The position numbers and the translations under genes were made by a program. A stretch of 64,000 bases of DNA from contig JBDRNO010000145.1 in the NCBI GenBank assembly GCA_043811005.1, forward strand, positions 10,871-74,870, written 5' to 3'. The DNA comes from JBDRNO01 sp043811005 (lineage in GTDB: Bacteria; Bacteroidota; Bacteroidia; NORP154). Positions 17,743 to 25,879 of the stretch are shown in pieces; positions within the stretch are counted from its first letter, which is position 1; each line of letters opens with the position of its first letter. Under the pieces are notes generated by a model. The model was not told the DNA's origin, did no database searches, and saw only the letters and a list, made by a program, of their open reading frames with translations.

Positions 17743-19518
17743 CTATTTTTTAGAAGGTTTTTTCCTCATTACTTTTCCCTTTTCTTCTTTTATTTTATCT
17801 TCCGGAGAAAAATAGACTTCAGACAGGTCGCGGAGTTCCATTGCATTGATCGGGAAATTTCTCACATTAAGCTGCAATAGTCTGTAACTTTCATAATAAT
17901 AAACCGGCATTATAGCGGCATCATCCGTTGCAACCTGGTCTGCTTGTCTATACAAATCATAGCGTTTTTCTCGATCGATCTCTCTGAGAGCTAAGGAAAA
18001 CAGTGAGTCGAACTCTTCGCTTTTATATCTGACCGAGTTAAGATAGGATTTATCACTTAATTTTTCGGGAATATGCGGGCTGTATAACAGGGTGAGGAAG
18101 TTTTCAGGATCGGGATAATCGGCAATCCATCCTGTGCGCCAGAAAAGGGCTTTGCCGGTTTCTAAGTTTTCAAGGTGCTGTGCCCATGGCATTACATTTA
18201 GTTCAACATTAATATTTAAGTTTTCTTTAAGCATTTTTTGGATTACTTCAGATATTTGTATATTTTTAGTTCCTCCGCTGTTTAATTGAAGTGTTAGTGT
18301 TGGAAATCCGGCTCCATCGGGATAACCAGCTTCACCAAGAAGAAACCTGGCTTTACTGGCGTCAAATTTATACCCCCTAATAAGGTCATATTTATAATCA
18401 CTAAATGCAGGAGGAACAATTCCATAGATACCCGGTCTTCCCTCTCCCTGCAAGGTATAAGTTACTAAGTTTTCCTTGTCAATAGCATAATTAAATGCCT
18501 GGCGAACAAGTTTATTGCTGAACAACTCACTTTTATGCTGAAAGCCGTAATAAAAAATACCGAGAGCAGGGGTTACCTGTAATTCAAAGTTTACACCTTG
18601 CTCCGATGCGTCCTCGAGTGCGCTCATAACCTCATCAATCATTTCAAACGGCAATTCGAATACCATGTCCAGATTACTTTTCCTGAACTCTAAAAGCTCT
18701 GATTTTTTTTCTTTAAGAAAAGTAAATTTTATTGCTTCTAAAAAGGGTATTTTGTTTCCATATTCATCAACTCTCCAATAGTCGTCATTCCTAATCAGTA
18801 TAACGGCTTCGCCTTCCTTGACAGTTTTAATTTTGAAAGGACCGGTTCCAACGCATTTGACCCTCATCTCTATTCCGTATTTCTCAACAGCTTCTTCCGG
18901 GAACACCCAGCAAAAAGGAGTAGCCAGAATTTGCAGAAAACCGGCAAAAGAATAGTTCAAATTCAACTGTATAGTATAGTCATCAATAACTTTAATCCCT
19001 TTTACTCCTTCTTGAAGAGGATTGCCTTCAACGGTTGAATTGAAGTATTCCTCGGCACCAACAAGCCTCTCCCGGATGAACTTAAAACCTTGGTTTTGAG
19101 GGTCGGAAGTACATAGTTTTGTAAAACAGTATTTGAAATCCCGGGCTGTCACTTCCCTGCCTTTCCCTCCTGGAAAGCATGGGTCGTCATGAAATTTAAT
19201 GCCTCTTCTTAAATGGAAGATAAATGATGTTGCTTCATCATTTATCTCCCAACGTTCAGCTATGGAAGGAATAATGCTCAGGTTTTTTTGTGAAAGCTTA
19301 ACCAATCCTTCATAGATTTGGTGGGTAATTCGGTGGCCAACTACTTCAGTAATATTTAAGGGATATAAAGTTCTAAAATCCTGAACTTCGTTCATCCTGA
19401 AAACGCCACCATAATATATCCCTCCTTTTCCCTTTGTAGCATAGTCTTTTTCTTTGTCTGGGGTGCAAGACCATAAGAGGCAGATACTTATCAATGATAG
19501 AGAAATTAATCTTTTCAT
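17743..19518 (-). CDS. Oligopeptide/dipeptide ABC transporter substrate-binding lipoprotein (SBP_bac_5 family)
   Basis: Lipoprotein signal MKRLISLSLISICLLWSC places it on a membrane facing the periplasm. The body is a family-5 solute-binding protein: RGIKFHDDPCF, VTARDFKYCFTKL, GTGPFKIK, NKLVRQAFNYAIDKENL and WIADYPDPENF. Such proteins deliver peptides or related solutes to an ABC permease. No permease or ATPase genes are adjacent, so partners must be elsewhere. Length (591 aa) is at the upper end of the family. It ends in a basic Lys-rich tail (KGKVMRKKPSKK). Confidence 0.9.
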   Translation of the reverse strand: MKRLISLSLISICLLWSCTPDKEKDYATKGKGGIYYGGVFRMNEVQDFRTLYPLNITEVVGHRITHQIYEGLVKLSQKNLSIIPSIAERWEINDEATSFIFHLRRGIKFHDDPCFPGGKGREVTARDFKYCFTKLCTSDPQNQGFKFIRERLVGAEEYFNSTVEGNPLQEGVKGIKVIDDYTIQLNLNYSFAGFLQILATPFCWVFPEEAVEKYGIEMRVKCVGTGPFKIKTVKEGEAVILIRNDDYWRVDEYGNKIPFLEAIKFTFLKEKKSELLEFRKSNLDMVFELPFEMIDEVMSALEDASEQGVNFELQVTPALGIFYYGFQHKSELFSNKLVRQAFNYAIDKENLVTYTLQGEGRPGIYGIVPPAFSDYKYDLIRGYKFDASKARFLLGEAGYPDGAGFPTLTLQLNSGGTKNIQISEVIQKMLKENLNINVELNVMPWAQHLENLETGKALFWRTGWIADYPDPENFLTLLYSPHIPEKLSDKSYLNSVRYKSEEFDSLFSLALREIDREKRYDLYRQADQVATDDAAIMPVYYYESYRLLQLNVRNFPINAMELRDLSEVYFSPEDKIKEEKGKVMRKKPSKK

Positions 19519-19820
19519 ATTACAAATGCTTAATAATTAACGGTTTAAATTCGCTAGCAATCTGCAAAGATATGTATTAAAAACAAATATCATAAAAAAA
19601 AATTGTATATAAAGTTCTACATTAAATTCCGATACGATCAATTATTGTATGATAAAATTGTTGACATTTTTATGGTCTGCTTGCAAATGTATTGTTTTTT
19701 TGAGTCTTGCAGGCGAACAAAAACATATTTTATACGTTATTATTGTGTAAAACGTTATAGTTTTAGTCTTTTTATTTTTTATTATCGTTAATGGCACATC
19801 ATTTTTAACACAAATGCTTA
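19519..19820. other. Divergent intergenic region
   Basis: About 300 very AT-rich bases between the peptide-binding lipoprotein (minus) and the large barrel protein (plus). A minus-strand TACATTTG, a possible -7 element, lies at about 19686-19693, but the -33 spacing is poor. No repeat or RNA was recognised. Confidence 0.4.
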
Positions 19821-22800
19821 ATGCTCAACTTAATGGCATTTGAAAAAAAAAAGCGTCAAAGTAACCTTGACACGACACTGGTTGCCGGTATCCTGTCAAA
19901 AGTATTACTTATCGCGTTATTCATACTCTTTCCTTTTTTTCTTTACTCTCAGGAATTAAGCAATCTTCGCGTAAAAGAGATTTTTACACTATCGGATACT
20001 GTCAAAATTGACACATTGAGCATTATTGCCAACTCAATTTCTATAGTTGATGCCAATGGAAAAGGAATTGATACTACATGCTATACAATTGATTATATAA
20101 ATGCAACATTGGTTTGGAAGGATAAATTCAAAATTCAAGATTCAATTATTATTTTTTACAGGGTGTTTCCCTATCCTTTTTTCAAATCCTTCAAACAAAA
20201 AGATATTAAGAGGATAGAACCCGACAGGTCTGGAATGATAAACCCGTTTGTTTATACTTATGATAAGTCAAAGAGAGATATTTTTAAGTTTGAAGGATTA
20301 AACAAAAGCGGTAGTATTTCTAGGGGCATTTCTTTTGGGAACAACCAGGACGTGATCGTCAGCTCGAGTCTCGATCTGCGGTTATCAGGCATGTTAAGCG
20401 AGAACATTAATATTCTTGCAGCAATAACAGATGACAATATCCCCATACAGCCCGAGGGTAATACCCAACAAATTCAGGAATTCGACAAAGTTTTTATTCA
20501 ATTGTCAAACCAAAGCTCAAAACTCATTGCCGGTGATTTTGAACTGGAAAAACCCGAAAGCTATTTTATGAACTTCTATAAAAAAGCACAGGGAGTAAGT
20601 TTCGCGACCCTCATTAATACCGGAAAACCAAGCGATAATTTGTCCAAAACAGATATTAGTCAGACTGGTAAATTAAAAATATCTACCAGCGCAGCTATTT
20701 CGAAAGGTAAATATGCCAGGTATCCTTTTACCGGAATGGAAAGCAATCAGGGTCCATATAAACTCAAAGGAAGCGAGGATGAAACGTTTATAATTGTATT
20801 GTCAGGGACCGAAAAAGTTTATTTAGACGGTGAGTTGTTAACCAGGGGGCAGGAAAACGATTACGTAATTGACTACAATACTGCCGAAATCACTTTTACT
20901 CCAAAACGCTTAATAACAAAAGACAAACGGGTTATTGTTGAGTTCCAGTATTCGGAGAAGAATTATACAAGATCTTTGCTTTTTGCGGGAGGCGATTTGG
21001 AGAAAAACAAGCTGAAATTAAGATTTAATGTCTATTCTGAGCAGGATGCTAAAAACCAGCCATTGTTGCAGGAGTTAACCGATGAACAGAAAAAGCTGCT
21101 GGGCAACATCGGGGATAATCTCAATAAAGCAGTCTCTCCAATGATCGATAGTGTTGGATATATAAATGACAGGGTCCTGTATAAAAAAACAGACTCATTA
21201 GGATACGACTCGGTTTTTGTTTATTCTCCTGATAGCGGAGTGTATCAGCTGGGATTTTCGGATGTGGGTCAAGGTAATGGAAATTATGATAGGAATAATG
21301 AAACTACTGCCAACGGCAGAGTCTTCAGGTGGGTTGCTCCTGATACTGTTAGTGGAAATATAATCCCCAAAGGAAAGTATGAGCCTGTTATTCTGCTTAT
21401 CACGCCGAAGAAGAAACAGTTAATAACATTTAGTGGAGATTACGATTTTTCCAAACGGACAAAAGCATCCTTTGAGATTGCGGCAAGCAATAATGACATC
21501 AATACTTTTTCCGGCAAAGATCAAGGTAATGATGCCGGTTATGCCTTTAAAATTAATTTTCAGAACACCCTTCCATTAGTTCCGGCAGGTCAGGAAGAAA
21601 GACCATGGATTCTTAGGTCAATAGTGAGCTATGAGCAAGTTTACAAACATTTTTCTTCTATTGAGCGTTACCGGGGTGTTGAGTTTGAAAGAGACTGGAA
21701 TTTAGGTGACATAACAGAGAATGAATATATTTCCGGGCTTGATCTGTTACTGACCAGGAAAAAGACCGGTATAATTAACTATCAGTTTAAATCTTTTATA
21801 AAGGGTGATGAATACAATGCATTCAGGAATCAGGCGAAACTCAACCTGAATAAGCATGGCTTTCAGTTAATCTTCAATGGCAGCTTACTTCAGACCTCAA
21901 CTTCCGTGAATAATACTCAATTTATCAGGTCTAAAGCAAGTTTCTCAAAAAAGTTCAAGTGGTTTACTGTTGGTGTAAATGAAGAGCAGGAAAGGAATAG
22001 CTTTAAAGACATTTCAACTGATACCCTCCAGGCAAATAGCTTTGAGTTTTACGAATGTGGCGCTTTCATAAATAATGCAGATACCGCGGCTTATAAATTC
22101 ACGCTAAACTATAAACAGAGAACCGATCTTGCGCCTTTAAACGACCGTTTTAACAAGTCTGCTATTGGTGAAAGCGTGAATTTTGCCGTTGATATCCTTA
22201 AAAATCCCAATAGCCGCTTTAAAGGAGGCGTTACATACAGGGAACTTTCTATTGTTGACGACAATCTCACGGAAAACAAACCAGACAACTCATTGATCAG
22301 CCGTTTAGAATATACATTAAAGTTATTGAAAGGAACTATTACATCCAGCACTTTTTATGAGATCGGCTCAGGGATGGAAGTAAAAAAGGAGTATTTATTC
22401 GTTAAAGTAGCGGCAGGACAAGGACTTTATGAATGGATTGACAGGGATTCCAATAATATTGAAATTTTGGATGAATTTGAAGAAGCGGTATTTCAGGATA
22501 GAGCAGAATATATCAAGGTTTATACTCCAACCAATGAATACATCAAAACCTACACAAACCTTTTTAACGAGGTGCTTTATATAAAACCGTCAATTATATG
22601 GCGCGGTAAGAAGGGCATAAGAAAATTCATTGGCAGGTTTTCAAATCAAGCGGCTTACAGAATTGACCGGAAAACCACTGACGATGATCTGTTATCGTCA
22701 TACAATCCTTTTTTTGCTGAAACCGCGGACAGCAATTTACAAACTCTAAATTTTTCATTTAGAAATATTTTGTATTTTAATAGAACAAATCCAAAATTCG

Positions 22801-23441
22801 GAGCGGATATAACTTATCAGAATATTAAAAATAAAATGTTATTGGTAAATGGCTATGACTCCAGGGTGGATAGCGCTTACAGTATTCGTTTCAGGTGGAA
22901 CATGAGCAGAAATGTCACTTTAAATATTATTTACAAAAGAGGGGAAAAGAAAAACGCGTCTGAGCTTTTCCGATCAAAGAATTATAAGATATCTTATTAT
23001 GAAACCGAGCCCAAATTAACCTACCAGCCCAACGCTAAGTTCAGGATTAGTCTGCTTTACAAGCTAACTAATAAAGAAAACAAGCCTTCAATATTTTCAA
23101 CAGAGACTTTAACCGTTCCTTCCGGTGGCGAAACTTCAATTCATCAAAAGATCGGGATCGAGATCAAACACAATGTGGTATCAAAGGGAAATTTATTGAT
23201 AAGGGCAGATTACATTAATATCACTTATAAAAATACCGGTAGTTCCAATGCTTCCCAAAATACCTCGTTGGCTTTTGAAATGCTGGAGGGGCTACAAACC
23301 GGGCAAAACATTACATGGAACGCGTCTTACCAAAGAAGCATTTCAAAACACATGCAGCTAAGTTTTATCTATGACGGGAGAAAATCAGAGGAGATCAACG
23401 CGATACATACAGGCAGGGTGCAGTTGAGGGCGTATTTTTAA
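19821..23441 (+). CDS. Large outer-membrane beta-barrel protein
   Basis: 1206 residues. After a charged ~27-residue leader comes a hydrophobic export segment (VLLIALFILFPFFLYSQ). A conserved N-terminal block includes GSISRGISFGNNQDVIV, DDNIPIQPEGNTQQIQEFD and GDFELEKPESYFMNFYKK. The remainder is rich in alternating hydrophobic/charged strands and ends with a terminal Phe (VQLRAYF), typical of outer-membrane barrels. From memory the RGISFGNNQD/IQPEGNTQQ block recalls the N-terminal modules of the T9SS translocon SprA, but the protein is about half SprA length, so identity as SprA is unlikely. It stands alone on its strand, with no T9SS genes beside it. Confidence 0.6.
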   Translation: MLNLMAFEKKKRQSNLDTTLVAGILSKVLLIALFILFPFFLYSQELSNLRVKEIFTLSDTVKIDTLSIIANSISIVDANGKGIDTTCYTIDYINATLVWKDKFKIQDSIIIFYRVFPYPFFKSFKQKDIKRIEPDRSGMINPFVYTYDKSKRDIFKFEGLNKSGSISRGISFGNNQDVIVSSSLDLRLSGMLSENINILAAITDDNIPIQPEGNTQQIQEFDKVFIQLSNQSSKLIAGDFELEKPESYFMNFYKKAQGVSFATLINTGKPSDNLSKTDISQTGKLKISTSAAISKGKYARYPFTGMESNQGPYKLKGSEDETFIIVLSGTEKVYLDGELLTRGQENDYVIDYNTAEITFTPKRLITKDKRVIVEFQYSEKNYTRSLLFAGGDLEKNKLKLRFNVYSEQDAKNQPLLQELTDEQKKLLGNIGDNLNKAVSPMIDSVGYINDRVLYKKTDSLGYDSVFVYSPDSGVYQLGFSDVGQGNGNYDRNNETTANGRVFRWVAPDTVSGNIIPKGKYEPVILLITPKKKQLITFSGDYDFSKRTKASFEIAASNNDINTFSGKDQGNDAGYAFKINFQNTLPLVPAGQEERPWILRSIVSYEQVYKHFSSIERYRGVEFERDWNLGDITENEYISGLDLLLTRKKTGIINYQFKSFIKGDEYNAFRNQAKLNLNKHGFQLIFNGSLLQTSTSVNNTQFIRSKASFSKKFKWFTVGVNEEQERNSFKDISTDTLQANSFEFYECGAFINNADTAAYKFTLNYKQRTDLAPLNDRFNKSAIGESVNFAVDILKNPNSRFKGGVTYRELSIVDDNLTENKPDNSLISRLEYTLKLLKGTITSSTFYEIGSGMEVKKEYLFVKVAAGQGLYEWIDRDSNNIEILDEFEEAVFQDRAEYIKVYTPTNEYIKTYTNLFNEVLYIKPSIIWRGKKGIRKFIGRFSNQAAYRIDRKTTDDDLLSSYNPFFAETADSNLQTLNFSFRNILYFNRTNPKFGADITYQNIKNKMLLVNGYDSRVDSAYSIRFRWNMSRNVTLNIIYKRGEKKNASELFRSKNYKISYYETEPKLTYQPNAKFRISLLYKLTNKENKPSIFSTETLTVPSGGETSIHQKIGIEIKHNVVSKGNLLIRADYINITYKNTGSSNASQNTSLAFEMLEGLQTGQNITWNASYQRSISKHMQLSFIYDGRKSEEINAIHTGRVQLRAYF

Positions 23442-23462
23442 AGAAATGATAATATTGTAACG

Positions 23463-24407
23463 TTACTCCAGCTCAAACAAAGTCTCCCCAATATGATCTT
23501 TGTCAACAAAAATGTCTGCAGTATATTTTTGCGGTAAGAACTCCTCTTTTTTAGAAAAGTAGATGCACAGATCAATTTCCTGGTTCTGATAGTCTATTGT
23601 TTTTATAGCGCTGTATACGATCTCTTTTTCGATATTTTGTTCTTTATCATTATATAAAAATACGTTGGTACTATCACCACCTTTTGGGAAAACATCGCCA
23701 TTTTTATCAGCCACACGAATATAAACATTTTTAGTCCCGCCCCCTGCAATTGTATTAGCGCCTATTGTAAAGCATATTTTTATTTTTTCAACCTTTCGCG
23801 CCCTGTTCTCTTCTTTTTCTTTTTTTCCCCCTGACTTGAAGCGTATTCCTTTTGCAAACATGTTATATGCTTTTAGCAGCGAACCCAATTCTACTTTTTC
23901 ATTTAGGTGCGCCTTCTCCTTGATCAATTCTTTGGTCTTTACTTTCTCTTTTCCCAGATCGCTTTCAACCTGAAGTTTTTCTTCGCTGAGAACCGTGATA
24001 GTTGTGCCTAAAGAATCTATCTCCCGGAGATATCCTTTCAGAAGATTTCTGAGGGTTTGTGATTGTTTTTTATACTTCCACAGTAATTCCGAATCGGTTT
24101 TTAATTTTTTGATCTGCCCGAGCATCTCTTTTATTTTTGCTTTTTCCACACTTAGCTGATGCCCCAACTCTACGTTATCAACATTTAGCTTTTCGTATTC
24201 TACCAACAGATCATTCAATTCAAGCTGAACAGCTTCTTTATCAGTTTTTTCTTTTTCGGTAATTGATTTTTGCTCAAGAAACTGCCATCCCAAAATTGCA
24301 GCGACAATAAATAAAACAGCAACAATAATTGAGAATAATATATTTGCAAATTTTCCCCTTTTATCCTTTTTGGGCGCTTGTTCCTTATGTTCTTCTTTTT
24401 GTTCCAT
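23463..24407 (-). CDS. Membrane-anchored coiled-coil protein of unknown function
   Basis: The start was set at the ATG 24407; a TTG at 24419 lies inside the predicted -7 promoter element. The N-terminus is charged (KDKRGKFANI), followed by one membrane helix (LFSIIVAVLFIVAAILGW), a ~150-residue heptad-rich coiled coil and a globular C-terminal beta-rich domain (ICFTIGANTIAGGGTKNVYI). The layout suggests an inner-membrane protein with its coiled coil and C-terminal domain on one face, possibly a structural or division-associated factor, but no family was recognised with confidence. Confidence 0.65.
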   Translation of the reverse strand: MEQKEEHKEQAPKKDKRGKFANILFSIIVAVLFIVAAILGWQFLEQKSITEKEKTDKEAVQLELNDLLVEYEKLNVDNVELGHQLSVEKAKIKEMLGQIKKLKTDSELLWKYKKQSQTLRNLLKGYLREIDSLGTTITVLSEEKLQVESDLGKEKVKTKELIKEKAHLNEKVELGSLLKAYNMFAKGIRFKSGGKKEKEENRARKVEKIKICFTIGANTIAGGGTKNVYIRVADKNGDVFPKGGDSTNVFLYNDKEQNIEKEIVYSAIKTIDYQNQEIDLCIYFSKKEEFLPQKYTADIFVDKDHIGETLFELE

Positions 24408-24416
24408 AATAGGTTG

Positions 24417-24448
24417 CAAATTTAATTTATAGGTATCGGAAATTCAAT
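24417..24448 (-). promoter_or_regulatory. Bacteroidota-type promoter for the coiled-coil gene
   Basis: On the minus strand, ATTG (24448-24445), a 20-bp spacer and TAAATTTG (24424-24417) fit the TTTG/TAnnTTTG consensus. The leader to the ATG at 24407 would be very short. The spacer contains the recurrent motif TTGAATTTCCGATA. Confidence 0.55.
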
Positions 24449-24452
24449 ATTT

Positions 24453-24559
24453 TGCCACTAATTACACGAATTAACACTAATAATTATTGTTTTTTACAAC
24501 TTAATTTTTCAAAAAATATATTTTGTGAGAATTAGTGAGAATTAATGTAATTAGTGGCA
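24453..24559. repeat. 107-bp imperfect inverted repeat
   Basis: Left end TGCCACTAATTACACGAATT and right end AATTAATGTAATTAGTGGCA form long imperfect arms around an AT-rich centre. It is noncoding, upstream of the coiled-coil gene, and resembles a small hairpin-forming dispersed element. Confidence 0.7.
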
Positions 24560-24576
24560 TCCGCCAGCTGGCGGAT
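24559..24576. repeat. 18-bp perfect palindrome
   Basis: ATCCGCCAGCTGGCGGAT is a perfect palindrome abutting the inverted repeat at 24453-24559. The identical 18 bp form the core of the 44-bp palindrome at 55046-55089. Confidence 0.85.
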
Positions 24577-24827
24577 TAATAAATTTACGAAGTTATGTTC
24601 TTTTTAAGTCATAAAGAAAACGTAAAAAAGTGTAATTTCGCATAATTTTGTGTTTTTTTCTGAATTTCATAAACAAACACAAATTGGTGCCTGGCTCTAA
24701 AGCCATTTATCAAAATGATAAAAAATCACAAATTACACGAATAAATTGGTGAAAATTAGTGAAATTCGTGGCGAATAAAGATATTGGAAACAACCACTAA
24801 TTAGATAGAATTTACATTATATTAAAA
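24577..24827. repeat. Intergenic repeat mosaic upstream of comF
   Basis: Noncoding. Holds AAATTTACGAAGTTATGTTC (24581-24600), a motif with relatives at 43994, 45415 and 56705, and a 24-bp segment (24749-24772, starts GTGAAAATTAGTGAAATTCG) that occurs perfectly inverted at 32333-32356. No clear promoter for comF was seen. Confidence 0.6.
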
Positions 24828-25511
24828 ATGCTCAGGGACTTCATTTCTCTTATATATCCTCATATATGCATGTCATGCGGAAAGAGTCTTTTCAGGAAGG
24901 AAGCATGTATATGTACTTATTGTAAATATCATTTACCCAGAACCAACTTTCATCTTGTAGAAGAAAATCCCATAAGCCGTTTGTTTTGGGGAAAAGTTAA
25001 TATTAACACCGCTGCTTCGTACTATCATTTTAATAAAGGGAGCAAAGTACAGCGATTAATACATCGGTTTAAATATAACGGACAAAAAGAAATTGGCATA
25101 GCAATCGGAGAATTTTATGGCAACGAACTTAGAGACTCTCCGCTATTTAATAATATTGATACGATAATTCCCGTCCCTCTTCACCAAAATAAGAAAAGGA
25201 AAAGGGGCTATAACCAAAGTGAATTTTTTGCCGGTGGGCTGGCAAAAAGTATGGGGGTCAAGCTTGATTCGGAGATACTTTTTCGCTCTTTTGATTCCAA
25301 AACACAAACCCGAAAGACCAGGTTTGAAAGGTGGAGGAATGTTGAAGCCATTTTTCAACTCAAAGAAAAGGATTCATTAAAGGGAAAGCATATATTGCTG
25401 GTTGATGATGTTTTAACAACCGGTTCTACCCTCGAAGCCTGTGCGCATGCTTTACTTGAAGTTCCCGGAACCAAAGTGAGTATTGTAACAATGGCGTTTG
25501 CTTCAAACTAG
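24828..25511 (+). CDS. comF: ComF family phosphoribosyltransferase-like protein
   Basis: An N-terminal double zinc-ribbon (CMSCGKSL ... CICTYC) is followed by a type I phosphoribosyltransferase fold with the PRPP loop ILLVDDVLTTGSTLEAC and the DTIIPVPLHQNKKRKRGYNQ segment. ComF proteins take part in uptake of single-stranded DNA during natural transformation. 227 aa is the normal family length. It stands alone, flanked by repeat-rich intergenic DNA; the first ATG gives the expected N-terminus. Confidence 0.92.
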   Translation: MLRDFISLIYPHICMSCGKSLFRKEACICTYCKYHLPRTNFHLVEENPISRLFWGKVNINTAASYYHFNKGSKVQRLIHRFKYNGQKEIGIAIGEFYGNELRDSPLFNNIDTIIPVPLHQNKKRKRGYNQSEFFAGGLAKSMGVKLDSEILFRSFDSKTQTRKTRFERWRNVEAIFQLKEKDSLKGKHILLVDDVLTTGSTLEACAHALLEVPGTKVSIVTMAFASN

Positions 25512-25519
25512 TGTTATGG

Positions 25520-25547
25520 CCTGCCAGAGTTCGCAGAACCTGGCAGG
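25520..25547. repeat. Palindromic element after comF
   Basis: Inverted repeat CCTGCCAG(a)GTTC-GCA-GAAC-CTGGCAGG starting 9 bp after the comF stop. No T-run follows. Either a palindromic repeat or a transcription-termination hairpin. Confidence 0.65.
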
Positions 25548-25879
25548 GTATGTTTGCCTTCAAAACCAAACACCGCTAAGAACTATTCATCCTGAACCCC
25601 CGACATTTATATCCATTTAGCGTGCTTTAATAAATAGTTTCCGATAAATTATAATAACGCTCAACTGATATTGACACTTGTGTCAGGGGTGAAGAATCTG
25701 CCAGATATTTGCACCTACCCTTCAAAAAGTATTTTGCCTGAGACGTCACGGCTATCCGGGAGATCCCTCGCGGAGTTTACACTGAGCGAAGCGAATGTGC
25801 TCGGGATGACAATTTTATTTAAAGAAGTCAGTAATAATATAGGTAGCGAAAATGTTTAATGTTTTATTACTTTTGAAGT
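25548..25879. other. Intergenic region with dispersed repeat fragment
   Basis: 332 bp between comF and the Ig-like lipoprotein gene. The stretch 25741-25813 (includes GGGAGATCCCTCGCGG and CTGAGCGAAGCGAATG) is GC-rich compared with its surroundings and resembles CTTCG..CTCAGGAT repeats seen at about 30235 and 60957. No gene is supported. Confidence 0.45.

Noticed and set aside
19150..19180. Possible palindromic insertion in the peptide-binding lipoprotein (FPGGKGRE segment)
   Set aside because: A DDPCF..GGKGR segment is, from memory, normal in this Bacteroidota family and the DNA shows no clear inverted arms.
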